Positions 23,632 through 38,604 are shown, numbered from the stretch's first letter. The stretch is 64,000 nucleotides of DNA from Diadophis punctatus similis (GCA_023053685.1 JALIGW010000059.1:1116001-1180000), one strand, 5' to 3'. A program made the numbers and translations. Notes: generated by a model from the sequence alone, not told the origin.

Positions 23632-24059
23632 TTCAGCCAGAAAACTTCACTCTTGACACAGAGCTCAGAAATAAAAAAGAAATACATATTCATGTTAACT
23701 AGGGTCGGGAAAGCCAAATTTTCACACCATTTTCAGATCCGAGCATTCCCTGAGGAATTAGCCCAAGCCGTATCATAGAATTTACCTTACGACTCAATTC
23801 AGCCCGAAAACCTCTCTTTTGACACAGAGCTCAGAAATGAAAAAGAAACACATATCCATGTTCCCCAGGGTATGGAAAGCCGAATTCCCACACCATTTGC
23901 AGATCCAAGCTTTCCCTGAGGACTTAGCCCAAGGCGTTTCTCAGAATTTGCCATAGAACTCCATTCAGCCCGAAAACCTCACTTTTGACATAGAGCTCAG
24001 AAATGAAAAACAAACACATATCCATGTTCCCCAGGGTGTGGAAAGCCAAATTACCACAC
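23632..24059 (+). repeat. Bridge between 8-mer duplication and 5,155-bp-offset copy
   Basis: Two to three monomers, including the unit carrying GTTAAC at 23,694. The segment from about 22,980 through here matches about 26,810-27,890 at an offset of 3,823 bp (GTTAAC at 23,694 and 27,517; ACATACAG at 23,348 and 27,171), 23 monomers away. The copied segments in this part of the array overlap one another. Confidence 0.7.
23694..23699 (+). repeat. Marker monomer with GTTAAC
   Basis: CATGTTAACTAGGGTCGGG replaces the usual CATGTTCCCTAGGG. GTTAAC occurs at 23,694, 27,517, 34,154, 41,955, 51,256, 54,748 and 55,907, with spacings of 3,823, 6,637, 7,801, 9,301, 3,492 and 1,159 bp. It is a useful sparse landmark in an otherwise dense repeat. 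Confidence 0.85.
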
Positions 24060-25330
24060 CATTTTCAGATCCAAGCATTCCCTGAGGAATTAGCCCAAGC
24101 CGTATCATAGAATTTACCTTACGACTCATTTGAGCCTGAAAACCTCACTTTTGACACAGAGCTCAGAAATGAAAAAGAAACACATATCCATGTTCCCCAG
24201 GGTATGGAAAGCCAAAATCTCACACCATTTTCAGATCCAAGCATTCCCTGAGGAATTAGCCCAAGCCGTATCTCATAATTTGCCTTAGGATTCAATTCAA
24301 CCAGAAAAGTTCACTTTTGACACAGAGCTCAGAAATGAAAAAGAAACACATATTCATGTTCCCCAGGGTCTGGAAAGCCAAAATCTCACAAAATTTTCAG
24401 ATCCAAGCATTCCCTGAGGAATTAGCCCAAGCCGTATCATAGAATTTACCTTACGACTCAATTCAGCCCAAAAACCTCACTTTTGACATATAGCTCAGAA
24501 ATGAAAAAGAAACACATATCCATGTTCCCCAGGGTATGGAAAACCGAATTCCCACACCATTTGCAGATCCGAGCATTCCCTGATGAATTAGCCCAAGCCG
24601 TATCATAGAATTTACCTTACGACTCAATTCAGCCCGAAAACCTCACTTTTGACACAGAGCTCAGAAATGAAAAAGAAACACATACAGAATTCCTGTTCCC
24701 TAGGGTCTGGAAAGCCAAATTCTCACACTATTTTCAGATCCGAGCTTTCCCTGTTGAGTTAGCCCAAGCCGTATCTCAGAATTTGCCTTGGGACTCAATT
24801 CAACCAGAAAAGTTCACTTTTGACACAGAGCTCAGAAATGAAAAAGAAACACATATTCATGTTCTGCAGGGTCTGGAAAGCCGAATTCTGACACCATTTT
24901 CAGATCCGAGCTTTCCCTGAGGAGTTAGCCCAAGGCGTTTCTCAGAATTTGCCATAGAACTCAATTCAGCCCGAAAACCTCACTTTTGACACAGAGCTCA
25001 GAAATGAAAAAGAAACACATATTCCTGTTCCCTAGGGTTCGGAAAGCCAAATTTTCACACCATATTCAGATCCGAGCTTTCCCTGAGGAGTTAGCCCAAG
25101 GCGTATCATAGAATTTACTTTAAGACTCAATTCACCCCGAAAACCTCACTGTTGACACAGAGCTCAGAAATGAAAAAGAAACACAAATTCATGTTCCCTA
25201 GACTCTGGAAAGAAAAATCTCACACAATTTTTAGATCCGAACTTTCCCTGACGAGTTAGCCCAAGCCTTATCATAGAATTTGCCTTAGAACTCAATTCAG
25301 CCAGAAAACTTCCCTTTTGACACAGAGCTC
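24060..25330 (+). repeat. Left half of the second 5,155-bp-offset copy
   Basis: Copy of about 18,905-20,175, including the CATTTGAGCC unit at 24,126, the six-base insertion unit CATACAGAATTCC at 24,681, and the CTGTTGACACAG unit with ACACAAATTCATG near 25,150-25,190. The matching stretch continues to about 26,575, inside the 40-mer unit that follows. Confidence 0.78.
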
Positions 25331-28300
25331 AGAAATGAAAAAGAAACACATATTCATGTTCCCAGGGTCTGGAAAGCCAAATTCTCACACCATTTTCATA
25401 TCCGAGCTTTCCCTGAGGAGTTAGCCAAAGGCCTATCTCAGAATTTGCCATAGAAATCAATTCAGCCAGAAACTTCACTTTTGACACAGAGGTCAGAAAT
25501 GAAAAAGAAACACATATCCATGTTCCCCAGGGTGTGGAAAGCCAAATTACCAAACTATTTTCATCTCCTAGTTTTCCCTGAGGAATTAGCCAAAGCCGTA
25601 TCTCATAATTTGCCTTAGGACTCAATTCAGCCAGAAAACTTCCCTTTTAACATAGAGCTCAGAAATGAAAAACAAACACATATCCATGTTCCCCAGGGTG
25701 TGGAAAGCCAAATTACCACACCATTTTCAGGTCCGAGTTTTCCCTGAGGAATTAGCCCAAGCCGTATCTCATAATTTGCCTTAGGACTCAATTATAACAG
25801 AAAACTTCACTTTTGACACAGAGCTCAGAAATGAAAAAGAAACACATATTCATGTTCCCCAGGGTCTGGAAAGACAAAATCTCACACAATTTTCAGATCC
25901 GAGCTTTCCCTGAGGAGTTAGCCAAAGGCCTATCTCAGAATTTGCCATAGAAATCAATTCACCCAGAAACTTCACTTTTGACACAGAGCTCAGAAATGAA
26001 AAAGAAACACATATCCATGTTCCCCAGGGTGTGGAAAGCCAAATTACCACACTATTTTCAGGTCCTAGTTTTCCCTGAGGAATTAGCCAAAGCCGTATCT
26101 CATAATTTGCCTTAGGACTCAATTCAGCCAGAAAACTTCACTCTTGACACAGAGCTCAGAAATGAAAAAGAAATACATATTCATGTTCCCTAGGGTCGGG
26201 AAAGCCAAATTTTCACACCATTTTCAGATCCGAGCATTCCCTGAGGAATTAGCCCAAGCCGTATCATAGAATTTACCTTATGACTCAATTCAGCCCGAAA
26301 ACCTCACTATTGACACAGAGCTCAGAAATGAAAAAGAAACACATATCCATGTTCCCCAGGGTATGGAAAACCGAATTCCCACACCATTTGCCGATCCGAG
26401 CATTCCCTGAGGATTTAGCCCAAGGCGTTTCTCAGAATTTGCCATAGAACTCAATTCAGCCCGAAAACTTCACTTTTGACACAGAGCTCAGAAATGAAAA
26501 AGAAACACATATTCATGTTCCCCAGGGTCTGGAAAGCCAAATTCTCACACCATTTTCAGATCCGAGCTTTCCCTGTGGAGTTAGCCCAAGCCGTATCTCA
26601 TAATTTGCCTTAGGATTCAATTCAACCAGAAAACTTCACTTTTGACACAGAGCTCAGAAATGAAAAAGAAACACATATTCATGTTCCCTAGGGTCTGGAA
26701 AGCCAAAATCTCACAAAATTTTCAGAGCCAAGCATTCCCTGAGGAATTAGCCCAAGCCGTATCATAGAATTTACCTTACGACTCAATTCAGCCCAAAAAC
26801 CTCACTTTTGACACAGAGCTCAGAAATGAAAAAGAAACACATATCCATGTTCCCCAGGGTATGGAAAAGCAAATTCCCACACCATTTTCAGATCCGAGCA
26901 ATCCCTGAGGAATTAGCCCAAGCCGTATCATAGAATTTACCTTACGACTCAATTCAGCCCGAAAACCTCACTTTTGACACAGAGCTCAGAAATGAAAAAG
27001 AAACACATATCCATGTTCCCCAGGGTATGGAAAACCGAATTCCCACACCATTTGCAGATCCGAGCATTCCCTGATGAATTAGCCCAAGCCGTATCATAGA
27101 GTTTACCTTACGACTCAATTCAGCCCGAAAACCTCACTTTTGACACAGAGCTCAGAAATGAAAAAGAAACACATACAGTATTCCTGTTCCCTAGGGTCTG
27201 GAAAGACAAATTCTCACACCATTTTCAGATCCGAGCTTTCCCTGAGGAGTTAGCCAAAGGCCTATCTCAGAATTTGCCATAGAAATCAATTCAGCCAGAA
27301 ACTTCACTTTTGACACAGAGGTCAGAAATGAAAAAGAAACACATATCCATGTTCCCCAGGGTGTGTAAAGCGAAATTACCACACTATTTTCAGCTCCTAG
27401 TTTTCCCTGAGGAGTTAGCCAAAGCCGTATCTCAAAATTTGCCTTAGGACTCAATTCAGCCAGAAAACTTCACTCTTGACACAGAGCTCAGAAATAAAAA
27501 AGAAATACATATTCATGTTAACTGGGGTCGGGAAAGCCAAATTTTCACACCATTTTCAGATCCGAGCATTCCCTGAGGAATTAGCCCAAGCCGTATCATA
27601 GAATTTACCTTACGACTCAATTCAGCCCGAAAACCTCTCTTTTGACACAGAGCTCAGAAATAAAAAAGAAACACATATCCATGTTCCCCAGGGTATGGAA
27701 AGCCGAATTCCCACACCATTTGCAGATCCAAGCTTTCCCTGAGGACTTAGCCCAAGGCGTTTCTCAGAATTTGCCATAGAACTCCATTCAGCCCGAAAAC
27801 CTCACTTTTGACATAGAGCTCAGAAATGAAAAACAAACACATATCCATGTTCCCCAGGGTGTGGAAAGCCAAATTACCACACCATTTTCAGGTCCGAGTT
27901 TTCCCTGAGGAATTAGCCCAAGCCGTATCTCATAATTTGCCTTAGGACTCAATTATAACAGAAAACTTCACTTTTGACACAGAGCTCAGAAATGAAAAAG
28001 AAACACATATTCATGTTCTCCAGGGTCTGGAAAGCCGAATTCTGACACCATTTTCAGATCCGAGCTTTCCCTGAGGAGTTAGCCCAAGGCGTTTCTCAGA
28101 ATTTGCCATAGAACTCAATTCAGCCCGAAAACCTCACTTTTGACACAGAGCTCAGAAATGAAAAAGGAACACATATTCCTGTTCCCTAGGGTTCGGAAAG
28201 CCAAATTTTCACACCATATTCAGATCCGAGCTTTCCCTGAGGAGTTAGCCCAAGGCGTATCATAGAATTTACTTTAAGACTCAATTCACCCCGAAAACCT

Positions 28301-31300
28301 CACTGTTGACACAGAGCTCAGAAATGAAAAAGAAACACAAATTCATGTTCCCTAGACTCTGGAAAGAAAAATCTCACACAATTTTTAGATCCGAACTTTC
28401 CCTGACGAGTTAGCCCAAGCCTTTTCATAGAATTTGCCTTAGAACTCAATTCAGCCAGAAAACTTCCCTTTTGACACAGAGCTCAGAAATGAAAAAGAAA
28501 AACATATTCATGTTCCCAGGGTCTGGAAAGCCAAATTCTCACACCATTTTCAGATCCGAGCTTTCCCTGAGGAATTAGCCCAAGGCGTTTCTCAGAATTT
28601 GCCATAGAACTCAATTTTAACAGAAAACTTCACTTTTGACACAGAGCTCAGAAATGAACTAGAAACACATATTCTTGTTCCCTGGGCTCTGGAAAGACAA
28701 AATCTCACACAATTTTCAGATCCGAGCTTTCCCTGAGGAGTTAGCCCAAGCCTTATCATAGAATTTGGCTTTGGACTCAATTCAGCCCGAAAACCTCACT
28801 TTTGACACAGAGCTCAGAAATGAAAAAGAAACACATATCCATGTTCCACAGGGTATGGAAAACCGAATTCCCACACCATTTGCCGATCCGAGCATTCCCT
28901 GAGGAATTAGCCCAAGCCGTATCATAGAATTTACCTTACGACTCAATTCAGCCCGAAAACCTCACTTTTGACACAGAGCTCAGAAATGAAAAAGAAACAC
29001 ATATCCATGTTCCCCAGGGTATGGAAAGCCAAATTACCACACTATTTTCAGGTCCTAGTTTTCCCTGAGGAATTAGCCCAAGGCGTTTCTCAGAATTTGC
29101 CATAGAACTCAATTCAGCCCGAAAACTTCACTTTTGACACAGAGCTCAGAAATGAAAAAGAAACATATATTCATGTTCCCCAGGGTCTGGAAAGCCAAAA
29201 TCTCACAAAATTTTCAGATCCAAGCATTCCCTGAGGAATTAGCCCAAGCCGCATCATAGAATTTACCTTACGACTCAATTCAGCCCGAAAACCTTTCTTT
29301 TGACACAGAGCTCAGAAATGAAAAAGAAACACATATCCATGTTCCCCAGGGTATGGAAAGCCGAATTCCCACACCATTTGCAGATCCGAGCTTTCCCTGA
29401 GGACTTAGCCCAAGGCGTTTCTCAGAATTTGCCATAGAACTCAATTCAGCCCGAAAACCTCACTTTTGACATAGAGCTCAGAAATGAAAAACAAACACAT
29501 ATCCATGTTCCCCAGGGTGTGGAAAGACAAATTACCACACCATTTTCAGGTCCGAGTTTTCCCTGAGGAATTAGCCCAAGCCGTATCTCATAATTTGCCT
29601 TAGGACTCAATTATAACAGAAAACTTCACTTTTGACACAGAGCTCAGAAATGAAAAAGAAACATATATTCATGTTCTCCAGGGTCTGGAAAGCCGAATTC
29701 TGACACCATTTTCAGATCCGAGCTCTCCCTGAGGAATTAGCCCAAGGCGTTTCTCAGAATTTGCCATAGAACTCAATTATAACAGAAAACTTCACTTTTG
29801 ACACAGAGCTCAGAAATGAAATAGAAACACATATTCTTGTTCCCTAGGCTCTGGAAAGACAAAATCTCACACAATTTTCAGATCCGAGCTTTCCCTGAGG
29901 AGTTAGCCCAAGCCTTATCATAGAATTTGCCTTAGAACTCAATTCAGCCAGAAAACTTCCCTTTTGACACAGAGCTCAGAAATGAAAAAGAAACACATAT
30001 TCATGTTCCCAGGGTCTGGAAAGCCAAATTCTCACACCATTTTCAGATCCGAGCTTTCCCTGAGGAATTAGCCCAAGGCGTTTCTCAGAATTTGCCATAG
30101 AACTCAATTATAACAGAAAACTTCACTTTTGACACAGAGCTCAGAAATGAAATAGAAACACATATTCTTGTTCCCTTGGCTCTGGAAAGACAAAATCTCA
30201 CACAATTTTCAGATCCGAGCTTTCCCTGAGGAGTTAGCCCAAGCCTTATCATAGAATTTGCCTTTGGACTCAATTCAGCCCGAAAACCTCACTTTTGACA
30301 CAGAGCTCAGAAATGAAAAAGAAACACATATTCATGTTCCCCAGGGTCTGGAAAGGCAAAATCTCACAAAATTTTCAGATCCAAGCATTCCCTGAGGAAT
30401 TAGCCCAAGCCGTATCATAGAATTTACCTTACGACTCAATTCAGCCCGAAAACCTCTCTTTTGACACAGAGCTCAGAAATAAAAAAGAAACACATATACA
30501 TGTTCCCCAGGGTATGGAAAGCCAAATTCCCACACCATTTGCAGATCTGAGCTTTCCCTGAGGACTTAGCCCAAGGCGTTTCTCAGAATTTGCCATAGAA
30601 CTCAATTCAGCCCGAAAACCTCACTTTTGACATAGAGCTCAGAAATGAAAAAGAAACACATATCCATGTTCCCCAGGGTGTGGAAAGCCAAATTACCACA
30701 CCATTTTCAGGTCCGAGTTTTCCCTGAGGAATTAGCCCAAGCCGTATCTCATAATTTGCCTTAGGACTCAATTATAACAGAAAACTTCACTTTTGACACA
30801 TAGCTCAGAAATGAAAAAGAAACACATATTCATGTTCTCCAGGGTCTGGAAAGCTGAATTCTCACACCATTTTCAGATCTGAGTTTCCCTGCGGAGTTAG
30901 CCCAAGCCGTATCTCATAATTTGCCTTAGGATTCAATTCAACCAGAAAACTTCACTTTTGACACAGAGCTCAGAAATGAAAAAGAAACACATATTCATGT
31001 TCCCCAGGGTCTGGAAAGCCAAAATCTCGCAAAATTTTCAGATCCAAGCATTCCCTGAGGAATTAGCCCAAGCCGTATCATAGAATTTACCTTACGACTC
31101 AATTCAGCCCGAAAACCTCTCTTTTGACACAGAGCTCAGAAATCAAAAAGAAACACATATCCATGTTCCCCAGGGTATGGAAAACCGAATTCCCACACCA
31201 TTTGCCGATCCGAGCATTCCCTGAGGATTTAGCCCAAGGCGTTTCTCAGAATTTGCCATAGAACTCAATTCAGCCCGAAAACTTCACTTTTGACACAGAG

Positions 31301-31967
31301 CTCAGAAATGAAAAAGAAACACATATTCATGTTCCCCAGGGTCTGGAAAGCCAAATTCTCACACCATTTTCAGATCCGAGCTTTCCCTGTGGAGTTAGCC
31401 CAAGCTGTATCTCATAATTTGCCTTAGGATTCAATTCAGCCCAAAAACCTCACTTTTGACAAAGAGCTCAGAAATGAAAAAGAAACACATATCCATGTTC
31501 CCCAGGGTATGGAAAAGCAAATTCCCACACCATTTTCAGATCCGAGCAATCCCTGAGGAATTAGCCCAAGCCGTATCATAGAATTTACCTTACGACTCAA
31601 TTCAGCCCGAAAACCTCACTTTTGACACAGAGCTCAGAAATGAAAAAGAAACACATATCCATGTTCCCCAGGGTATGGAAAACAGAATTCCCACACCATT
31701 TGCAGATCCGAGCATTCCCTGATGAATTAGCCCAAGCCGTATCATAGAATTTACCTTACGACTCAATTCAGCCCGAAAACCTCACTTTTGACACAGAGCT
31801 CAGAAATCAAAAAGAAACACATATACATGTTCCCCAGGGTATGGAAAGCCGAATTCCCACACCATTTGCAGATCTGAGCTTTCCCTGAGGACTTAGCCCA
31901 AGGCGTTTCTCAGAATTTGCCATAGAACTCAATTCAGCCCGAAAACCTCACTTTTGACATAGAGCTC
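25331..31967 (+). repeat. ~40-monomer tandem segmental duplication, copy 1 (6,637 bp)
   Basis: Every marker checked recurs exactly 6,637 bp downstream with no net length change: ACATACAG at 27,171/33,808, GTTAAC at 27,517/34,154, and the AAATCAAAAAG unit near 31,805/38,442. The left limit is about 25,312-25,345: upstream of it this copy reads AGCCAGAAAACTTCCC while the second reads AGCCCGAAAACCTCAC. The copies abut directly. I noticed only a handful of single-base differences, near 25,564, 28,424, 30,177 and 30,481, so the duplication is recent relative to monomer divergence. Confidence 0.88.
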
Positions 31968-34900
31968 AGAAATGAAAAAGAAACACATATTCATGTTCCC
32001 AGGGTCTGGAAAGCCAAATTCTCACACCATTTTCATATCCGAGCTTTCCCTGAGGAGTTAGCCAAAGGCCTATCTCAGAATTTGCCATAGAAATCAATTC
32101 AGCCAGAAACTTCACTTTTGACACAGAGGTCAGAAATGAAAAAGAAACACATATCCATGTTCCCCAGGGTGTGGAAAGCCAAATTACCAAACTATTTTCA
32201 GCTCCTAGTTTTCCCTGAGGAATTAGCCAAAGCCGTATCTCATAATTTGCCTTAGGACTCAATTCAGCCAGAAAACTTCCCTTTTAACATAGAGCTCAGA
32301 AATGAAAAACAAACACATATCCATGTTCCCCAGGGTGTGGAAAGCCAAATTACCACACCATTTTCAGGTCCGAGTTTTCCCTGAGGAATTAGCCCAAGCC
32401 GTATCTCATAATTTGCCTTAGGACTCAATTATAACAGAAAACTTCACTTTTGACACAGAGCTCAGAAATGAAAAAGAAACACATATTCATGTTCCCCAGG
32501 GTCTGGAAAGACAAAATCTCACACAATTTTCAGATCCGAGCTTTCCCTGAGGAGTTAGCCAAAGGCCTATCTCAGAATTTGCCATAGAAATCAATTCACC
32601 CAGAAACTTCACTTTTGACACAGAGCTCAGAAATGAAAAAGAAACACATATCCATGTTCCCCAGGGTGTGGAAAGCCAAATTACCACACTATTTTCAGGT
32701 CCTAGTTTTCCCTGAGGAATTAGCCAAAGCCGTATCTCATAATTTGCCTTAGGACTCAATTCAGCCAGAAAACTTCACTCTTGACACAGAGCTCAGAAAT
32801 GAAAAAGAAATACATATTCATGTTCCCTAGGGTCGGGAAAGCCAAATTTTCACACCATTTTCAGATCCGAGCATTCCCTGAGGAATTAGCCCAAGCCGTA
32901 TCATAGAATTTACCTTATGACTCAATTCAGCCCGAAAACCTCACTATTGACACAGAGCTCAGAAATGAAAAAGAAACACATATCCATGTTCCCCAGGGTA
33001 TGGAAAACCGAATTCCCACACCATTTGCCGATCCGAGCATTCCCTGAGGATTTAGCCCAAGGCGTTTCTCAGAATTTGCCATAGAACTCAATTCAGCCCG
33101 AAAACTTCACTTTTGACACAGAGCTCAGAAATGAAAAAGAAACACATATTCATGTTCCCCAGGGTCTGGAAAGCCAAATTCTCACACCATTTTCAGATCC
33201 GAGCTTTCCCTGTGGAGTTAGCCCAAGCCGTATCTCATAATTTGCCTTAGGATTCAATTCAACCAGAAAACTTCACTTTTGACACAGAGCTCAGAAATGA
33301 AAAAGAAACACATATTCATGTTCCCTAGGGTCTGGAAAGCCAAAATCTCACAAAATTTTCAGAGCCAAGCATTCCCTGAGGAATTAGCCCAAGCCGTATC
33401 ATAGAATTTACCTTACGACTCAATTCAGCCCAAAAACCTCACTTTTGACACAGAGCTCAGAAATGAAAAAGAAACACATATCCATGTTCCCCAGGGTATG
33501 GAAAAGCAAATTCCCACACCATTTTCAGATCCGAGCAATCCCTGAGGAATTAGCCCAAGCCGTATCATAGAATTTACCTTACGACTCAATTCAGCCCGAA
33601 AACCTCACTTTTGACACAGAGCTCAGAAATGAAAAAGAAACACATATCCATGTTCCCCAGGGTATGGAAAACCGAATTCCCACACCATTTGCAGATCCGA
33701 GCATTCCCTGATGAATTAGCCCAAGCCGTATCATAGAGTTTACCTTACGACTCAATTCAGCCCGAAAACCTCACTTTTGACACAGAGCTCAGAAATGAAA
33801 AAGAAACACATACAGTATTCCTGTTCCCTAGGGTCTGGAAAGACAAATTCTCACACCATTTTCAGATCCGAGCTTTCCCTGAGGAGTTAGCCAAAGGCCT
33901 ATCTCAGAATTTGCCATAGAAATCAATTCAGCCAGAAACTTCACTTTTGACACAGAGGTCAGAAATGAAAAAGAAACACATATCCATGTTCCCCAGGGTG
34001 TGTAAAGCGAAATTACCACACTATTTTCAGCTCCTAGTTTTCCCTGAGGAGTTAGCCAAAGCCGTATCTCAAAATTTGCCTTAGGACTCAATTCAGCCAG
34101 AAAACTTCACTCTTGACACAGAGCTCAGAAATAAAAAAGAAATACATATTCATGTTAACTGGGGTCGGGAAAGCCAAATTTTCACACCATTTTCAGATCC
34201 GAGCATTCCCTGAGGAATTAGCCCAAGCCGTATCATAGAATTTACCTTACGACTCAATTCAGCCCGAAAACCTCTCTTTTGACACAGAGCTCAGAAATAA
34301 AAAAGAAACACATATCCATGTTCCCCAGGGTATGGAAAGCCGAATTCCCACACCATTTGCAGATCCAAGCTTTCCCTGAGGACTTAGCCCAAGGCGTTTC
34401 TCAGAATTTGCCATAGAACTCCATTCAGCCCGAAAACCTCACTTTTGACATAGAGCTCAGAAATGAAAAACAAACACATATCCATGTTCCCCAGGGTGTG
34501 GAAAGCCAAATTACCACACCATTTTCAGGTCCGAGTTTTCCCTGAGGAATTAGCCCAAGCCGTATCTCATAATTTGCCTTAGGACTCAATTATAACAGAA
34601 AACTTCACTTTTGACACAGAGCTCAGAAATGAAAAAGAAACACATATTCATGTTCTCCAGGGTCTGGAAAGCCGAATTCTGACACCATTTTCAGATCCGA
34701 GCTTTCCCTGAGGAGTTAGCCCAAGGCGTTTCTCAGAATTTGCCATAGAACTCAATTCAGCCCGAAAACCTCACTTTTGACACAGAGCTCAGAAATGAAA
34801 AAGGAACACATATTCCTGTTCCCTAGGGTTCGGAAAGCCAAATTTTCACACCATATTCAGATCCGAGCTTTCCCTGAGGAGTTAGCCCAAGGCGTATCAT

Positions 34901-37900
34901 AGAATTTACTTTAAGACTCAATTCACCCCGAAAACCTCACTGTTGACACAGAGCTCAGAAATGAAAAAGAAACACAAATTCATGTTCCCTAGACTCTGGA
35001 AAGAAAAATCTCACACAATTTTTAGATCCGAACTTTCCCTGACGAGTTAGCCCAAGCCTTATCATAGAATTTGCCTTAGAACTCAATTCAGCCAGAAAAC
35101 TTCCCTTTTGACACAGAGCTCAGAAATGAAAAAGAAAAACATATTCATGTTCCCAGGGTCTGGAAAGCCAAATTCTCACACCATTTTCAGATCCGAGCTT
35201 TCCCTGAGGAATTAGCCCAAGGCGTTTCTCAGAATTTGCCATAGAACTCAATTTTAACAGAAAACTTCACTTTTGACACAGAGCTCAGAAATGAACTAGA
35301 AACACATATTCTTGTTCCCTGGGCTCTGGAAAGACAAAATCTCACACAATTTTCAGATCCGAGCTTTCCCTGAGGAGTTAGCCCAAGCCTTATCATAGAA
35401 TTTGGCTTTGGACTCAATTCAGCCCGAAAACCTCACTTTTGACACAGAGCTCAGAAATGAAAAAGAAACACATATCCATGTTCCACAGGGTATGGAAAAC
35501 CGAATTCCCACACCATTTGCCGATCCGAGCATTCCCTGAGGAATTAGCCCAAGCCGTATCATAGAATTTACCTTACGACTCAATTCAGCCCGAAAACCTC
35601 ACTTTTGACACAGAGCTCAGAAATGAAAAAGAAACACATATCCATGTTCCCCAGGGTATGGAAAGCCAAATTACCACACTATTTTCAGGTCCTAGTTTTC
35701 CCTGAGGAATTAGCCCAAGGCGTTTCTCAGAATTTGCCATAGAACTCAATTCAGCCCGAAAACTTCACTTTTGACACAGAGCTCAGAAATGAAAAAGAAA
35801 CATATATTCATGTTCCCCAGGGTCTGGAAAGCCAAAATCTCACAAAATTTTCAGATCCAAGCATTCCCTGAGGAATTAGCCCAAGCCGCATCATAGAATT
35901 TACCTTACGACTCAATTCAGCCCGAAAACCTTTCTTTTGACACAGAGCTCAGAAATGAAAAAGAAACACATATCCATGTTCCCCAGGGTATGGAAAGCCG
36001 AATTCCCACACCATTTGCAGATCCGAGCTTTCCCTGAGGACTTAGCCCAAGGCGTTTCTCAGAATTTGCCATAGAACTCAATTCAGCCCGAAAACCTCAC
36101 TTTTGACATAGAGCTCAGAAATGAAAAACAAACACATATCCATGTTCCCCAGGGTGTGGAAAGACAAATTACCACACCATTTTCAGGTCCGAGTTTTCCC
36201 TGAGGAATTAGCCCAAGCCGTATCTCATAATTTGCCTTAGGACTCAATTATAACAGAAAACTTCACTTTTGACACAGAGCTCAGAAATGAAAAAGAAACA
36301 TATATTCATGTTCTCCAGGGTCTGGAAAGCCGAATTCTGACACCATTTTCAGATCCGAGCTCTCCCTGAGGAATTAGCCCAAGGCGTTTCTCAGAATTTG
36401 CCATAGAACTCAATTATAACAGAAAACTTCACTTTTGACACAGAGCTCAGAAATGAAATAGAAACACATATTCTTGTTCCCTAGGCTCTGGAAAGACAAA
36501 ATCTCACACAATTTTCAGATCCGAGCTTTCCCTGAGGAGTTAGCCCAAGCCTTATCATAGAATTTGCCTTAGAACTCAATTCAGCCAGAAAACTTCCCTT
36601 TTGACACAGAGCTCAGAAATGAAAAAGAAACACATATTCATGTTCCCAGGGTCTGGAAAGCCAAATTCTCACACCATTTTCAGATCCGAGCTTTCCCTGA
36701 GGAATTAGCCCAAGGCGTTTCTCAGAATTTGCCATAGAACTCAATTATAACAGAAAACTTCACTTTTGACACAGAGCTCAGAAATGAAATAGAAACACAT
36801 ATTCTTGTTCCCTAGGCTCTGGAAAGACAAAATCTCACACAATTTTCAGATCCGAGCTTTCCCTGAGGAGTTAGCCCAAGCCTTATCATAGAATTTGCCT
36901 TTGGACTCAATTCAGCCCGAAAACCTCACTTTTGACACAGAGCTCAGAAATGAAAAAGAAACACATATTCATGTTCCCCAGGGTCTGGAAAGGCAAAATC
37001 TCACAAAATTTTCAGATCCAAGCATTCCCTGAGGAATTAGCCCAAGCCGTATCATAGAATTTACCTTACGACTCAATTCAGCCCGAAAACCTCTCTTTTG
37101 ACACAGAGCTCAGAAATCAAAAAGAAACACATATACATGTTCCCCAGGGTATGGAAAGCCAAATTCCCACACCATTTGCAGATCTGAGCTTTCCCTGAGG
37201 ACTTAGCCCAAGGCGTTTCTCAGAATTTGCCATAGAACTCAATTCAGCCCGAAAACCTCACTTTTGACATAGAGCTCAGAAATGAAAAAGAAACACATAT
37301 CCATGTTCCCCAGGGTGTGGAAAGCCAAATTACCACACCATTTTCAGGTCCGAGTTTTCCCTGAGGAATTAGCCCAAGCCGTATCTCATAATTTGCCTTA
37401 GGACTCAATTATAACAGAAAACTTCACTTTTGACACATAGCTCAGAAATGAAAAAGAAACACATATTCATGTTCTCCAGGGTCTGGAAAGCTGAATTCTC
37501 ACACCATTTTCAGATCTGAGTTTCCCTGCGGAGTTAGCCCAAGCCGTATCTCATAATTTGCCTTAGGATTCAATTCAACCAGAAAACTTCACTTTTGACA
37601 CAGAGCTCAGAAATGAAAAAGAAACACATATTCATGTTCCCCAGGGTCTGGAAAGCCAAAATCTCGCAAAATTTTCAGATCCAAGCATTCCCTGAGGAAT
37701 TAGCCCAAGCCGTATCATAGAATTTACCTTACGACTCAATTCAGCCCGAAAACCTCTCTTTTGACACAGAGCTCAGAAATCAAAAAGAAACACATATCCA
37801 TGTTCCCCAGGGTATGGAAAACCGAATTCCCACACCATTTGCCGATCCGAGCATTCCCTGAGGATTTAGCCCAAGGCGTTTCTCAGAATTTGCCATAGAA

Positions 37901-38604
37901 CTCAATTCAGCCCGAAAACTTCACTTTTGACACAGAGCTCAGAAATGAAAAAGAAACACATATTCATGTTCCCCAGGGTCTGGAAAGCCAAATTCTCACA
38001 CCATTTTCAGATCCGAGCTTTCCCTGTGGAGTTAGCCCAAGCTGTATCTCATAATTTGCCTTAGGATTCAATTCAGCCCAAAAACCTCACTTTTGACAAA
38101 GAGCTCAGAAATGAAAAAGAAACACATATCCATGTTCCCCAGGGTATGGAAAAGCAAATTCCCACACCATTTTCAGATCCGAGCAATCCCTGAGGAATTA
38201 GCCCAAGCCGTATCATAGAATTTACCTTACGACTCAATTCAGCCCGAAAACCTCACTTTTGACACAGAGCTCAGAAATGAAAAAGAAACACATATCCATG
38301 TTCCCCAGGGTATGGAAAACAGAATTCCCACACCATTTGCAGATCCGAGCATTCCCTGATGAATTAGCCCAAGCCGTATCATAGAATTTACCTTACGACT
38401 CAATTCAGCCCGAAAACCTCACTTTTGACACAGAGCTCAGAAATCAAAAAGAAACACATATACATGTTCCCCAGGGTATGGAAAGCCGAATTCCCACACC
38501 ATTTGCAGATCTGAGCTTTCCCTGAGGACTTAGCCCAAGGCGTTTCTCAGAATTTGCCATAGAACTCAATTCAGCCCGAAAACCTCACTTTTGACATAGA
38601 GCTC
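31968..38604 (+). repeat. ~40-monomer tandem segmental duplication, copy 2 (6,637 bp)
   Basis: Direct repeat of the preceding 6,637 bp. The junction between copies lies in GAGCTCAGAAATGAAAAAG, shared by nearly all monomers, as expected for exchange between misaligned but in-register monomers. Beyond about 38,626 the sequence no longer follows the start of the unit: it reads ATCCATGTTCCCCAGGG where the unit reads ATTCATGTTCCCAGGG. There are thus two full copies and no third in this phase. Confidence 0.88.
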
